Source: Paracoccaceae bacterium
GTDB lineage: Bacteria; Pseudomonadota; Alphaproteobacteria; Rhodobacterales; Rhodobacteraceae
Reading direction: 5' to 3'
Assembly (NCBI GenBank): GCA_023134935.1
Contig: JAGLUD010000134.1
Location: 1 to 16,836 of the forward strand
DNA: 16,836 nt
In this document: one piece after another, positions 16,533 through 16,836 of the stretch
How the letters are laid out: each line of letters begins with the position of its first letter
How positions within the stretch are numbered: the stretch's first letter is position 1
Notes under the pieces: generated by a model
The model's input: only the letters and a program-made list of their open reading frames with translations
Told to the model about the DNA's origin: nothing
Database searches by the model: none
Position numbers and translations under genes: made by a program

Positions 16533-16836
16533 TAGTCGTCATCCTCGTCAAACTCTGCCATCAGCGGGTCAACCGCTTCGTCTTCGGCTTCGTCTTCGTC
16601 GTCATAATAACCTTCTTCGCGCAGGCGTTCCTCGCGCTTTTTCTCGACCATTCTAACCAAAACAATGGAGACTTCATAAAGGCCGTAAACCACAACAAAC
16701 AAAATGCCCTGTGTGATTACATCCGGTGGCGTTACGACAGCAGCTAGAACAAGAATGGCGACCACGGCGTATTTACGCATCTCGCCCAGCCCTTTGGCCG
16801 ACACAAGTCCCGCCTTGCCCATAAGGGTCAGCAGCA
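16532..16836 (-). CDS. tatC: Sec-independent protein translocase TatC, C-terminal end only
   Basis: TatC is the multi-spanning core of the twin-arginine translocase, recognising RR signal peptides at the inner membrane. About 100 C-terminal residues are in the window and the 5' part lies beyond the edge, so the ATG at 16822 is internal. Visible are the conserved [15 protein letters not shown], a hydrophobic segment with [10 protein letters not shown] (the family TPPD motif), and a final segment [18 protein letters not shown]. After it comes a long, very acidic cytoplasmic tail ([13 protein letters not shown], ending FDEDDD), typical of Rhodobacterales TatC as I recall. The stop overlaps the DUF815 start (TAATG). 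tatA and tatB would be expected upstream, outside the window. Confidence 0.93.
   Translation of the reverse strand, partial: LLTLMGKAGLVSAKGLGEMRKYAVVAILVLAAVVTPPDVITQGILFVVVYGLYEVSIVLVRMVEKKREERLREEGYYDDEDEAEDEAVDPLMAEFDEDDD

Noticed and set aside
16532..16822. A separate 96-residue acidic membrane protein at the right edge
   Set aside because: The frame stays open to the window end and the sequence matches the TatC C-terminus, so it is a partial tatC.

Overview
The window is chromosomal DNA from an alphaproteobacterium, most likely of the order Rhodobacterales (Roseobacter-type). The inference rests on four things: a Shemin-pathway 5-aminolevulinate synthase; a RodZ-like/ispG/DUF1499/prfA gene string; an aspartate aminotransferase of the type starting MPF/MSF..LxRVKPSPT; and a tatC gene with a long acidic tail linked to a DUF815 ATPase and to serS-surE-pcm-LysM/M23 genes. 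Base composition looks moderate (a little over half GC by eye, not computed). No tRNA, rRNA, insertion sequence, CRISPR array or phage gene was seen, and no gene-free stretch exceeds about 180 bases.

Left part, minus strand (1-6159): read in the direction of transcription it runs sdhE, a MarR-type regulator, hemA, then RodZ-like, ispG, DUF1499 and prfA (cut by the left edge). The last four look like one operon joining envelope shape, isoprenoid synthesis and translation termination. A good sigma70-like promoter precedes hemA.

Middle part, plus strand (6240-9762): an aspartate aminotransferase starts divergently from sdhE across an 80-base shared control region. It overlaps by one base a small conserved protein of unknown function. 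Then come a tiny two-helix membrane protein and a membrane-anchored pentapeptide-repeat protein with 40 unbroken repeats. Upstream of the latter are three 11-bp tandem repeats running into a palindrome.

Right part (9816-15697, plus strand): serS, a cysteine-rich DUF1203 protein, surE, pcm, and a LysM/M23 lipoprotein of NlpD type whose catalytic residues are largely lost, so it probably activates an amidase rather than cutting peptidoglycan. A stem-loop terminator follows, then an Hsp70-type ATPase of the YegD kind. The surE-pcm-nlpD order is that of the classic gammaproteobacterial surE-pcm-nlpD-rpoS locus, but without rpoS. The hsp70 gene converges, with an 11-base overlap, on a minus-strand DUF815 AAA ATPase, which is start-stop coupled to the 3' end of tatC at the right edge.

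Most of the window is conserved housekeeping. The parts most worth a second look are the 40-coil-unit pentapeptide protein and its upstream repeats, the degenerate M23 domain, and two initiation regions where a hairpin sits at the ribosome binding site (DUF1499 and DUF1203). No clear new defence or mobile system is visible.
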